Below, one piece after another: positions 28,401 to 38,664 of a stretch of 64,000 bases of DNA (positions are counted from its first letter, which is position 1; every line of letters begins with the position of its first letter). The DNA lies in the NCBI GenBank assembly GCA_964007475.1, contig OZ023273.1, positions 106,886,485-106,950,484 on the forward strand, in the 5' to 3' direction. A program made the position numbers and the translations under genes. The DNA comes from Hybos culiciformis. Taxonomy: Eukaryota > Arthropoda > Insecta > Diptera > Hybotidae. The notes under the pieces are model-generated. The model did not search any database and was not told the DNA's origin. It saw only the letters and a program-made list of their open reading frames with translations.

Positions 28401-31400
28401 TAGCTGTTCGTCTGTCCATCTTACACTAAAATTCTAATAACCATCAAACTATTTCGCCGACTTCGACCGTTTGTCAAAACTTGCGCAATCTTGTTCACTT
28501 TAATCTAAGTTTGAAACTATCAAATAGCCTATGTTCGAAATTATTTTCAAATAAATTTTATATAATTTAATTTTTTTTTCTATAGCGGAAATTAGAATGT
28601 AGTTATGTTATATATATGTCTTTTAGAAGGACCTGAAAAATAGTTAATTACGAATGTGCTGGGGTTGAATGACTGGGGTTGAAAATTGCTATCAATAGAA
28701 ATTGATGTACGAAGAAATCTAAAAAAAATTTCGAGCTCACGATTGTGACAAAAGTTTCTTCCTGGGAGTTTAAGACGAATTTGGGTTATGATTGGCATGT
28801 TGTTAGAGTGCGATGCAGCATATTCATTTTAGCCCGTTTTTTATTTTAATGGCCGTTTGTCAGCCATTTAGTAAAATGCTAATTGATTACTATTTCAAAC
28901 TATTTGACCGAATTTGACCATTTAAATGCCAAAACATTGACTAAAGCTTAAACTAATGGAGGATTAATTATGAAATAAAGAAAAAGTTCATAAATTATTT
29001 ACATCTGATAACTGGACAATGGCGTCCATAATTCCGATCCTTTAAAGGATACGGAATACTTAATGCAAATCTGAAATACCCAGTCGAAAAATACCGAATT
29101 CTGGCAAGTCTATACATATAAACTTATCAATAAAAAATTAATAAAATATCAGTTTATTTAGTTTATGTATGAACCTTAAATATCAAACACCAAAATTAAA
29201 GTATGTATTGTGTTCACGATATTCACAATATTCACAATAGACAGAGTGATTAAGGTTTAGTAGATTTAAATGTTTATGGTTCTTCTAGAACTAAAAATTA
29301 AATTCAATAAACTTTGTACCTCAATTTAACATCTTTAAGAAACAATTTTAATACATACATTTAAATTTATATATTTTACTTTTATATGAAAGTTCAGAAA
29401 ACTTTAACCTTTAAATTTTTTTAAATTTAAGCAAATAGAATTCAATCATTCGTTTATCTATTTATAAAGTAAATACAATTCTATCCCAAACAAATTCAAA
29501 ATCCCCAATTCAGTTTTTTTTTTAAAGCTAAAAACCATATTGAAACTTCAGTGAAATTCAAAAAAAATATATAAACTTATAAAAAAGGATATTAAATCAG
29601 ACACTGAATGTTTTAGAATTAAATACATTATATGATATAATATATTATATAAGATGTAAACATATAGTGGTGAAAAAATTAACTTATAAAGTGTAAATAA
29701 TAAATCTTATTTCCAATTCCAACTAATGAAAATCTTAGTATTAAGTTCTTATCAGTAAACTTTTCACTTTAACCGAAAAATTGAGAAAACATAAAGTTTT
29801 TATCCAAAAAAATATTTTATTAAACTTTATTATTTATTTTTTTCAAGAAATATAATATGAAATATTATGATATTAAATTATTATTTTATTTTGAAAGCGT
29901 TTAAAGGCCTTTATATATATACTTTTGTGTTTCATAGATTATTCCATTTTTGGTCTAAAAACGAATTTTTCATCCAATATACGCATCAGAGTGTGAAATT
30001 TATATATATATATGTACATAAAAAATATTTACGTAACGTTGGTTTTAATCAGCTGATTTTAGCTCATTTTGCATAAAATCAAAAACAAAGTGTTTATCAA
30101 ATGATCGCCCGTCTATCCGTCTGTTCATCTGTACGCTTGTCCAACACTGAAATGCTTATAAATATCAAATCAGTTGGCCGATTTAATCAACGCTAAAAGA
30201 TGAGATTCTCCGAGTCTGTCCAATATTCGAACTTATTTTCATCCAAAATTTATATAATTTTAAATTTTTTTTAAATTTCAAACGGATTCTGATAAAAGTT
30301 AAATATTAAAAGAAGTTGAAACTGTCTATTTCTAACAATTTTAAATAAGCTTGACCAGAACTGTCAGAATGAAACATAATATTTAATTTTGTGGATCTTA
30401 TGAAGTTAACATCAAGTCGAGTTACAATATCCATTAAAGTTTATATGAAGAGACCTTAAATTCCAAATAATTCCTGCGCGCCTTAAAATTATACTTAATT
30501 TTCATGCCAACAAAAATAAATTTTGAATTAAAAAATCGTGATGAATATTTATTCATTTATTTTTATTTTTTTTTTTCATTTTATATTAAAAACCTATGGC
30601 CCTCACAAGACGTGCGTAGCGTATACAAAGATGATTTAGTGAAAATTTTTGTACAAAAATATTTTTAAATATTTTGCTTTAAAAAAATTATCCTATTATC
30701 ATTTTTTATTATTTATATAAAGCTCTAAGAAGAAATTTTAATATCAAATCATTACAATCAATAGTAAATATTTTGAATTTTTTTTTTTTTCAATTTTGAA
30801 TAATAAATATCTTTATGTAACACGCACAAATTGTTGTGTAATGTTTTTTTGTAATAATATTAAAATCCCAGAGAAAAAAAATTTTTTTTATCGTACTTGA
30901 ATTTCTAATAGAAAAGCATTACCCATAATATCCAATTTTATTTATTTTTTTGAATGACACAGCAGGACCTGTGTTTATTAACATTTAATAGTTTAAATTT
31001 TTTAACACCAAAATAAGAAAAAATGTATATCGGTGAGCCTTTGAAGTGTTTGCGAGAGAAAAAAAATCATATACATTATACATATATTTATTTTATGAAA
31101 TTCATATAGGAAAAAAAAATAAAACCATTTAAATCGGAAGCATTCAACCGAAAACAAGAGGGGTTGTAAAATTTGGACATAAAAAATCTAAAAAATGATT
31201 TTTTTTTTTTTAAATTTTTATTTTTGATTTTTTGATGAAGATGACTTATACATATACTGAATCGTTATTAGAAGAAATGACCTTTGCATATACATATATA
31301 AAGGCAGCAGTAAACAAAAATATTAACGAAGATTGTTTGGAAAGTTTTGTGAAAGTCATTTTTAATGATTTTGTATATATGATGACATTAATTAGCTAAG

Positions 31401-34400
31401 TTTATGATTAAAAGAATTTTGATTATAATATTGATAATCTTTGTTAGAAAAACAAATATAATAAAATTTGAATAGATCTATTAACTATTATTTTGGTCAG
31501 CACAAATTTATATTATTTGCAGGTGAGCAAAAAAATCAAAAAAAAATATGAATCAAAATTGTTCCAAAATGTTTTCAATATTTAAGATAAAAATCAGAAT
31601 ATCTTTATATCTACCCAAAAAAAGAACTGATAGCAAGTTAAATCATTTAAATTTTTTAAGCAGGAAAGTTCATTCAAAGTAGTCATGTCCAAGATACATA
31701 TTTTCAACCAGCTCTATATTATATTTAGGTGGTCATTATTTCTCAAATTTCTAAGTTTATGATTTTTTATTTTTAATTTTTTTTTTAATTTTTTCAAACA
31801 TGATATCAGCAAAAAAATCCCATAGAACACAAATAAAACATAAAAATTAACTCATAAAAATATAATAATCTTAATTTTCAATCATTAAAATTGTAATAAA
31901 AACTTATAAAGATCACATTAATGAAAACTTTATAATCGGCATATTTATTTGAGTTTCAAATTCTTTTTTATTTTATTTTTTTCTTTAATAATAAATAATC
32001 ACATATATGATTTATAATCCTATACACGAGAATGACATTTAATATCGATTTTTATTGAGACTAGACACAAAAACTACATACAAACTTATTTTTTGCCAAA
32101 ATCTATTATTTATTCATTCATAAATTACTAAGACGAAGCTATAAAAGAATCAAACTTCAAAATACACTTATTTAGAATGAATTAAAAGGATACTATTTCT
32201 TATCTCATTCTGATTTTTATCGCAATTTCTCAGAAATGGAAAAAAAGGATAGTAGATTTATGCTATACATAATTTTTTTTTTTTTTATAAGTCGAGATCT
32301 TGAAATTGTGTTTGGAAATTAATTAAAAAATAAATAAATATAATGTTAATAAAATTATTTCATTTAAATGTACAATTTCAAATTATTGTTTTATATTTAC
32401 GTACTTATCGTCCTCTAGTGCAGATCAGAGTTACACTTTCAATCGAGTAATTCGGCGCTATAAATTAACATTATACTTGTAGTGCTAATGATTTTGATGG
32501 TATTGTTTTAAATTTCTTCCACTTTATTTTTTTTAAATATTAATAAAATTTAAAAATAATCCTTGTTTATTATTTATATCTAAAAATTTATGATATTAAT
32601 CTCTTGCTAAAGATTCAATCAATATTAATACACTATATAACATTCAGCAATAAAAATACAAAATCAATCAAAATGAATGCAAACAATCATATTCTATTAT
32701 AAGTTAAGCACATAATATTAAATTAAACTACATACTTTAAAGCTAAAAAAGCTAACATAAATTTATCAGATATTCATTTAACGTCAAAAACTTATATGAA
32801 TACATATTTTTTATTCTTTTATATTTATTAAATCCTTTTTCATGTTTTTTCCGTTAATGTATGAATGATGCAAAATTTTCATTTTTGTATAAATTATTCA
32901 ACAGCCTGTTGTTATTTTGCTTTTAACATGAACAAGTACATAATCTAATGGTACATAAAAAATGTGTGGGCTCATTTCTATGACTAAAAAAAAATTTTCG
33001 AATTTATTTAAAACATTATAATTAAAATATTTTTATTATATTCAGTTACAATGAAAAATTCTAAGATAGTTAATGCATGGAAATTTAATTTAAACTTTAT
33101 TTTTAAAAATAATTTAAATTTGCTGTTTTGATTGAAAATTTTAAGAAACTATTACCATTTACGTAAATGGCACAAAACTTGATTGTTCTATGATCCTAGC
33201 TGTAAATGTATGATATAATATGTTATAACCATGGCATTTGAAATATTATCTATATTTAATTATTTATGTTATGTTTATTGATGAACGATTTATTTAAAAA
33301 TAGAAGACTTTATAACAAGGACACCTATACAGAAAAAAATAAGGTCGTTCCGTTTACGTTAAAAAAGTTCGTTATTGAAAGTCTCGTTGAAATAACAAAA
33401 ATTTAAGAAAATATAAGTTTTGATAACCTAAATTACGTATTTTTTCACATTACAAAAAGACAAACCTTAGTACTCGTTAATATATTACTCTCCATAATTG
33501 AAAAAAAAACACTGAAAAATCAAAAAAAAAATGTTTTTATGAATTTTTATTTTTTGGTATTTGAGGTGTTTTTGCTGCTGAATTTGAAAGGTTTTTGGTT
33601 GAAATTTAAACGGGGGGTATAACGAACTTTTGTAATGAACAACGTTGTTTTTTCGTTGTTTTTGACACATTTTTTAGTTCTCAGTAAGAGCATATTTTTT
33701 ACCGTTTACCGATACATGACTTTAACACTTAATGCAAATGGACAAATTGGAAAATTGATAAAAGCTCCAGTTCGAGAACATTCTGTCCGGCCATAGCATA
33801 ACGGCAAAACCACTAAACACTATGACGGCCGACTTAAATTTGATATTTGATCCCTTTTATATTTGCATTGATAATTTCTCACTAACTATCAAAAAACACT
33901 TACCTATACAGAATACAGAGTAATATGTTATTTTAAAGTAGATTAATTATAAGAAATTAAGTGCGTATAAATTATTCTGTGTTCTTTTTGAAATTCCAAA
34001 AAAAATTGGTTTGGGTTATATCTCGTTATTTCAAATACAGAAAGACACGTTCGAAACCCCAAGAAAATTTTTTAAAGTTAAAAAATTGAATAAATTTTTA
34101 TTAAATATTAATACCAAATACTTATTCTACCACATATCATTTTGTATTTTAATAACTCTAAAGCAAAATTTTTCTATTTTGAACTAAGGTTTTTTTATAG
34201 AATATGAAGAAAAATTCAATTATCCTTTAAATTTTATTAACAATATAAAAAAAATTTTTTTTTCTCCATGATATGAAATTTTATTTTTTTTTCTCCTAAC
34301 CTGAATGTAATATTTTGTGTTCTTTGGCTAATTAATTCTTTTATTATGTTACCAATAAAAACACTTCTAAGACATCCTTTAAAAATACAAAGAAATAAAA

Positions 34401-37400
34401 GATTTTTTTTGTTCAAAGAAACATAAACATATTATTTTCTAAGTCGTTTTCCATCAAAAAGAAATAAAACGTATATTATGTGTTTTCATTAAATCCGTCC
34501 GTTCGACCTCCATGAAAATGAAATCTGGTTCACCTCGACTAAAGGATGAGATTTTATGATTTGTAGTTTAGAAGTTCGGTTAGAGAAAATCTAGAAAATT
34601 TATTAGATTCCAATTGTTTTCAAGGATTCGGACTGGGTGCTAGACTGCTAGATATCGATGAAAATTGTTTTATTAGTATATGATATGACTATACGATATC
34701 GTTATATGGTAATAAAGAAACTTTTGACTGTAAAATATACCTAGTTTGTGACCAAAAATTATCTTTAATTGAAATGTTGAAAAAACAGACCTCATACTTC
34801 ATACTGTACAATAATATTTTTTGGATAAAATTGAAATGTTCTTGATACGAAATTTAATAAACTAGAATAAATATGTACATTATTATTTTTTCCATGAATT
34901 ACGCAACATAAAAATTTTGTACCAAAAAAGGGCCATATAAAATTTTAAATTAGGGATTTTCAACATTTAATACATATAATAAATGCTTTTATTTATTTAA
35001 AACAAAATTTTTATGATTCACAAAAAAAAAAAGTACCTAATAATAATCAATAATCATATATTAGTCCAGGAATTGGATTTTGTGTTTTGCCCGATTAAAA
35101 GTTAAGAATAAGAGGTCATTTAAAAACACTATTTAATATTCTCATATTTCAACAAGAAGATTGCGAGTGATTTCTAAATGAAATAGTATTCAAATTTTTA
35201 TTTTCAATTAAAACTTGTCAATCTTTTTTTTATTTTTTTTTTTTATTAAAGTTACCGAATCACTAGGTGGGATACTTAAAGAAGTATGGATTTTATAATG
35301 GAGATAGGAAGTTTAGACGGGATTAAAAAGTGGGACAGTCAGTAGGTAATCATTTACACTCTTCTTGAAGCGGCGCAAGTCGTAAATCAAACGTCCGCCA
35401 GCTGTAGGGAACAATTTTGAAGGGAGAGCATTCCATATTCTCGAGGTGCGAATTGAAAACGAATCTCCAGAGCTCGTTCTATCACATCTGGGAATTTTGA
35501 CAAAATATGGGTGTGACGTTGAAGCGGTACGTGTTTGGCGTGAAAATAGTTGAAGTGGAGGAAGGCCTTTACTTCCAGGGAACACGTATCCGTTCCAACA
35601 AGGTACTTATATAGAAATTGAAAGTGAACCTACATTGCAACGGTGATTGAGTGGTGTTAAAAAGCTGGTGGTTTGGTCATCGTTGATCAATCTAATAGTC
35701 CTTCTCTAAACTTTGTCCAGGTACTCAAGATGGGTTTTAGGAGCACCAGCGCATATATGTGAATTATATTCTAATTTCGGTCGTAGGTAGTATTTGTAGA
35801 TGTTTAAGAGATCAGAGGGGGAAAAGTTTTAGCTGCGTTTTTAGCCGTTTCGAAAATATGAATCTTCCAGCTCAGATCGCTAGTTATTTTCGAACCTAAA
35901 ATGTCAAGATTTCCAGATTTTCCTATACTCTCGCCTTGAAAAGAAAGTTGGGGTTCGAAAGTTAACAGCTTTCTAGAAATAAGGCAGCATTGCGTTTTAG
36001 AAGCGTTAAACTCAACTCTGTTGAGAAGACCCCATTGTGAAATTTTGGATAAGTCGTGTTTTATGCTACTTTGTAGAAAATTTCGTTCCGTTTCTTGGTC
36101 TCTTAGTTTTCTGATGACTCAAAATCAATATCCATAAAATGGCAAATTATTGTATATTCAACGCATTAGATTAATATGTATTCCACGTACAATTAAAGTT
36201 AGAAAACTTCCTGCTATAAGATTAAACCTATAAACTTGTACGTTCTATCTCTAGACAATAATAAATTTTAATTGTCAACCCAGAGGGCAAATTTCGCTGA
36301 ACACATTTAAAAAAAATAACACCATAAATGTCACAGATCTACTTATTGGTGTAAATTTATTCACTGAACAACAGAACCAATAAGTGTTATACTAAAAAAA
36401 AAAAAAAAAATTTAAATTTATTACCAAATGTCGGTATTATGTATTTCTCTAGCATCAACAGCAACAAAAAAAAGCTAATTTTTTCCCTTAACCATTATCT
36501 GGGTAAAAAAAAAAGACAAGAATTTAGTGCCATTGGTTTTCTTATTTATTTATTATTATTTTTTTTTTCCTTTCTACACAGAAAAAAAAGAACGTATGTT
36601 ATTTCCTCGTAAAAATGAATGATTGATTTTTATGAGGTGAAGGTGATTTCTAAAAAAAAAAAAATTATATCGATTTCTTTACACATTTTTAACTTTTTTT
36701 TTTTTTCTTTTATGCATTACCAATTACCAACATTTAAAAAAGAAAAAAGAATTTTCAAAACCACGACGGCACACATACCGCGCGCGTACTTAAAAAAAAA
36801 AAAATTATTATTATTTTGACCGCTAATTTGCTGATTAATTTGCGGAATCTTTGTAAAATTATTCAAAAATTTATTACTCGGCATACACTTAATTCTAATA
36901 GTTTTTTGAATAAATTAACTATTTGTATGTAAAAATAAGAAATAAATTTTAAAAAATTAATTTAAATGAAAAATAAGAAATTATTTATTAACTTTTTCTT
37001 CTTTTTTTTGTACCCAATATCGATATTGGGAGAAATAATTTTATATAGTTGAGAGATTCTTATTTTTAAAATAGAACTAAATTCTTTGTACGTTAGTTTA
37101 ATGCATTTTGTACAATATTCTCATATCGAAATATTTCCTATATAATCCTAATCTATATCTAATGCAATTTTTGTATCAGTTAGATTCCAATCTCGACTAA
37201 TTACTCGACGTTGAATAAAAATATTTTTTTTAATCACATTTATAGTTTTGTTAAATATTCATTAAAATTTGATATTTTTTTTTAGGACGCGGTTCAGATT
37301 CAAGTGAAACTGAATCCGAGCCTGGTATTCCCTTGAAAAGAAAGCAAAGAAGATCTCGTACAACATTTACAGCTGAACAATTGGAAGCTTTGGAAAGAGC

Positions 37401-38289
37401 TTTCGCTCGTACACAATATCCAGATGTGTATACCCGTGAGGAATTAGCCCAAACAACATGTTTAACAGAGGCTCGAATTCAAGTCTGGTTTTCAAATCGT
37501 CGAGCTCGATTAAGAAAGCATTCTGGTGGTAATAGTAGCAATGTCGGAGCACCAAATATGTCTTCGATGGCAACCCCACTTTCATTAACTGGATTGCCAA
37601 TAACTTCGATGGGACAATATTCTGTAGCAACTCCCAGTAATGAATCACATCATCAAATGCACGGCTATGATTTGGTAACTCCTCCACAGCATAGTTTTTC
37701 TGCGGCAGCAGGTTTTCATCATCAACATTCACATTTCAGCGGGCAAAATTATTATCATCAAGGTGGGGGTAAAAAACAATTCATAATGTTATATCGTTTT
37801 CTACATCTACTTTTATCTTTAAATATATATCTCTTAATTATTTTACATCCCATGTTTTAATGTAATTAATTTTTTCTTTTAGACTATTCAAAGTTAACAA
37901 TGGATGATTTCACAAAACTAACTGCTGATAGTGTATCAAAAATGGCCCCAAGTCTTCCAACAGATTCAGGAAGTCCGAGCCTCCCTGCTAATATTCCTAA
38001 TATACCAACTGGCCAAAATTATCCAAAATTAGAAAATTATCCAAAATTAGAAAATTATCCAAAATTAGAAAACTATCCTAAATTAGAGAGTTCAAATTGG
38101 GCCCAAGGTTATGGTTCACTGCATTCAAATCATCAGGCTGCAGCAGCAGCGGCATATCACCATTCTGGTCAACGAAATGAAAGCGATGTTGCATATTTAA
38201 CGCAAACAAATTTTAATATTAGTCAACAGCAAGGAAATCCATATGTAGGTCCACCAGTTGCAAGCCAACATCATAAATATTGGGCGTAG
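7903..38289 (+). CDS. gsb: Gooseberry, Pax3/7-family transcription factor (3' part; three exons in window)
   Basis: The coding exons are 7903-8014, 37286-37762 and 37883-38289; the phases (0, 1, 1) join without a break. Exon one covers the end of the paired domain, a [12 protein letters not shown] linker and the octapeptide YSIHGILGG. Exon two gives [18 protein letters not shown], then a 60-residue homeodomain (codons 37345-37524) with Ser at position 50 in [14 protein letters not shown], the paired-class signature. Exon three carries [20 protein letters not shown], four NYPKLE repeats, a six-alanine run and the terminus HHKYWA. Spacing and the DYSKL and KYW-end motifs fit Drosophila gooseberry better than paired. 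Gooseberry-neuro or an undivided gsb/gsb-n ancestor cannot be excluded. The protein is a nuclear DNA-binding regulator of segment polarity and neural fate. The start codon and most of the paired domain are outside the window. Confidence 0.9.
8508..8760 (-). repeat. Hairpin repeat family, copy 1a (minus orientation)
   Basis: On the minus strand this ends with AATCTACTATTA, as do the copies near 42.8 and 58.1 kb. It contains a long hairpin at about 8548-8665 whose loop side reads ATCACTCGACCTTCGGTCTC, with arms of the type TGTGTATACACACAAACACA. A block containing CAACTCCCTCTCCCATG lies upstream in element orientation, as in the 57.9-kb copy. Confidence 0.7.
8861..8990. repeat. AT-rich palindrome
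   Basis: The segment CCTAAAATATTAAAAAAAAA...AATTAGTAATTTTTC is followed about 60 bp later by its near reverse complement, GAAAAATTACTAATTTT...TTATTTTAGG. It may be a hairpin or a small foldback remnant between copies 1a and 1b of the hairpin family. Confidence 0.4.
9384..9884 (-). repeat. Hairpin/minisatellite family, copy 1b (minus orientation, hairpin lost)
   Basis: The minus strand carries the same 5' block as the 57.6-kb copy (AAGTTGTATTTACATTCGC and CATGCATCAATACACATGC). A minisatellite follows whose units contain GTAAATTGTATTTACAT, then ACTGCGTAATACTATAAAC. The 3' end at 9384 is TAGTAGATT-type, but the CTCGACCTTCGG hairpin is missing. Confidence 0.65.
9897..10367. mobile_element. Foldback MITE, 471 bp, TSD ATGAAAT
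   Basis: The ends are CATAAAGGAAGTATAAATAG and CTATTTATACTTCCTTTATG. The inverted arms extend nearly to the centre (about 200 bp each) and include ATCCGTTATG and its complement near 10090 and 10218. Direct repeats ATGAAAT flank it at 9890-9896 and 10368-10374; if the terminal C is counted as target, the repeat is 8 bp. There is no coding capacity. Confidence 0.85.
10478..10956 (+). mobile_element. Non-autonomous Helitron-like element
   Basis: The element starts with TCTTCGTCTAATATATAAAA after an A and ends with ...CGAAGCCGGGTATTTCAACTAG before a T. A TC...CTAG element placed between A and T, with a GC-rich imperfect hairpin (ACCGAGCGAAGCCGGGT) just before CTAG, matches Helitron structure. 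An octamer microsatellite lies near the 5' end. No Rep/helicase coding sequence is present in the 479 bp. Confidence 0.65.
10510..10581 (+). repeat. Microsatellite (TTTCTCTG)n
   Basis: About nine imperfect tandem copies of an 8-mer TTTCTCTG/TATCTCTG lie inside the Helitron-like element. Confidence 0.85.
13408..13467 (+). repeat. Microsatellite (ATT)n
   Basis: A run of ATT triplets with a few ACT interruptions, within the gooseberry intron. Confidence 0.9.
19189..19749. mobile_element. TIR element with GTCGCC-rich ends, TA duplication
   Basis: The left end is TA|TCAGCCCTTATCATGGAAG and the right end CTTCCATAATAAGGGCTGA|TA, a terminal inverted repeat of about 19 bp with one mismatch. Both subterminal regions are dense in GGCGAC/GTCGCC motifs in opposite orientation. 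The 561-bp body shows no credible transposase; reading frames crossing it are chance. A TA target suggests Tc1/mariner-like mobilisation, but the superfamily is not certain. Confidence 0.75.
20202..20253 (+). repeat. Short tandem repeat
   Basis: Three near-identical copies of CTATATAGGTACTAAC. Confidence 0.85.
21843..21940 (-). repeat. Possible tRNA-derived SINE head
   Basis: The minus strand reads TTGCAGTGGTATACCG and, about 40 bp later, AGTTCGATTCTC. These resemble degenerate RNA polymerase III box A and box B (consensus GGTTCGANTCC) at tRNA-like spacing. No acceptor-stem pairing is visible, so it is not a functional tRNA. Confidence 0.3.
25403..25882. mobile_element. Non-autonomous hAT element, 480 bp, TSD ATAATAAT
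   Basis: An exact 8-bp direct repeat ATAATAAT flanks the element at 25395-25402 and 25883-25890. The ends TAGAGCGGATA and TATCCGCTCTA are perfect 11-bp inverted repeats. It retains a hAT transposase tail in the plus orientation. Confidence 0.9.
25516..25722 (+). pseudogene. hAT transposase C-terminal fragment
   Basis: About 68 codons remain open and end at TAA at 25720-25722. They include [20 protein letters not shown] followed by [17 protein letters not shown] and [10 protein letters not shown]. The S-x-D-V-E-R-S-F-S-x-Y-K-x-x-L motif is the hAT C-terminal dimerisation region. No ATG begins it and the catalytic RNase H-like part is absent, so it is a relic inside the 480-bp element. Confidence 0.7.
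26576..27733. mobile_element. Palindromic TIR element, 1158 bp
   Basis: The ends are AGGGTGCCACTTATTT and AAATAAGTGGCACCCT, with ACTA on both sides (26572-26575 and 27734-27737) as a possible 4-bp target duplication. Subterminal blocks pair too: GAGTGCCGGGCGGAATTTTG with CAAAATTTGGCCCGGCACTC, and AACGTCCCGCTT with AAGCGGGACG. An inner palindrome centred near 26960 pairs TTTTACTAGATT and TACGTACGG-type motifs. No transposase is visible. Confidence 0.75.
33785..33865 (+). repeat. Possible tRNA-derived repeat
   Basis: The motif TAGCATAACGG resembles box A and ATTTGATCCC is a poor box B, separated by about 50 bp including GACGGCCGACTT. It may relate to the tRNA-like segment near 21.9 kb. The call is weak. 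Confidence 0.2.
35224..36116 (-). mobile_element. 5'-truncated Jockey/CR1-type LINE
   Basis: On the minus strand this carries the last part of a reverse-transcriptase ORF, a short 3' UTR and a terminal A-rich tail (the T run at 35224-35245 on the plus strand). Truncation lies just downstream of where the catalytic FADD box would be. No clear target duplication was identified. Confidence 0.8.
35313..36116 (-). pseudogene. LINE reverse transcriptase C-terminal remnant
   Basis: The decoded minus strand gives in order [20 protein letters not shown], then a segment close to [16 protein letters not shown], then [32 protein letters not shown], and a final open stretch (35313-35585) with [35 protein letters not shown] and [14 protein letters not shown]. 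These are the conserved thumb and C-terminal segments of Jockey/CR1-clade elements (SHP-x-VKIP-R-C and LWN-x-LP blocks). Several stops and frameshifts interrupt the upper part. The catalytic core is missing. Confidence 0.8.
37286..37762 (+). CDS. gsb: gsb homeodomain exon
   Basis: The acceptor is TTTTTTTTTAG ending at 37285. The exon begins with two bases completing Gly, then [19 protein letters not shown], the homeodomain (37345-37524), a Ser/Thr/Met/His-rich linker and [10 protein letters not shown]. Two donors six bases apart are possible: AAG|GTGGGG ends the exon at 37762 and GGG|GTAAAA at 37768. Both keep phase 1, so the second adds two glycines before DYSKL. The antisense frame at 37367-37732 is a shadow of this exon. 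Confidence 0.92.
37883..38289 (+). CDS. gsb: gsb terminal exon with C-terminal region
   Basis: The acceptor is TTTCTTTTAG ending at 37882. The first two bases complete Asp of [13 protein letters not shown], and the frame ends with TAG at 38287-38289 after HHKYWA. The exon contains four tandem NYPKLE hexapeptides (38017-38088) and a polyalanine run. The DYSKL and KYW ends are the features that point to gooseberry. Confidence 0.92.
38017..38088 (+). repeat. gsb: In-frame NYPKLE x4 tandem repeat in gsb
   Basis: Four 18-bp units; the first three are identical (AATTATCCAAAATTAGAA) and the fourth differs at three synonymous positions. They encode NYPKLE four times with no change in sequence or frame. 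Confidence 0.95.
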
Positions 38290-38417
38290 AAAATAGAATA
38301 TATAGGATATTACAAAACAATTCTTTTTTACAATTTGCATAAAATGAATGAAACATTTGAATTTTAAATTATATATTAAGTATTGTATAGGTTTACTTTT
38401 AGTTTGTTTTTAATTAT

Positions 38418-38421
38418 GATG

Positions 38422-38476
<55 letters not shown>

Positions 38477-38522
38477 TAACAATAATAATAACAATAATAA
38501 TAATAATAATAATAATTTATTA
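38418..38522 (+). repeat. Microsatellite (AAT)n in gsb 3' UTR
   Basis: About 100 bp of AAT/ATA triplets with a few AAC interruptions, between the gsb stop codon and the likely polyadenylation signal. Confidence 0.9.
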
Positions 38523-38601
38523 TAGTTTTTCAAATTATGTACGACTATTTATTTTTGCATAAAATATAATTAAATATCATTTTTCAATAGAACGAAAAAG
38601 C

Positions 38602-38607
38602 AATAAA
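38602..38607 (+). terminator. Likely gsb polyadenylation signal AATAAA
   Basis: A canonical AATAAA about 310 bp after the gsb stop. In such AT-rich DNA this hexamer is common, so the assignment is tentative. Confidence 0.35.
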
Positions 38608-38664
38608 TGAAATTTTATAACAATGACAAGAACAATAGAATTTTATTAAATATTTAATTTAATA

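Larger units (their letters stand above)
8015..37285 (+). other. gsb: Large gooseberry intron (about 29.3 kb)
   Basis: The intron runs from GTAAGT to TTTTTTTTTAG. It contains hairpin/minisatellite repeats (8508-9884), a foldback MITE (9897-10367), a Helitron-like element (10478-10956), a TIR element (19189-19749), a hAT element (25403-25882), a nested palindromic element (26576-27733) and a truncated LINE (35224-36116). The stretches 10957-19188, 19750-25394, 25891-26571, 27738-35223 and 36117-37285 show only AT-rich sequence, simple repeats and short chance reading frames. No gene nested in the intron is supported. Confidence 0.75.

Noticed and set aside
33345..33680. Possible inverted repeat AAAAGTTCGTTAT / ATAACGAACTTTT
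   Set aside because: Only a short core pairs and the flanks do not, so it is not convincing as an element.
37367..37732. 121-codon minus-strand frame
   Set aside because: Exact antisense of the gooseberry homeodomain exon; no independent coding features.
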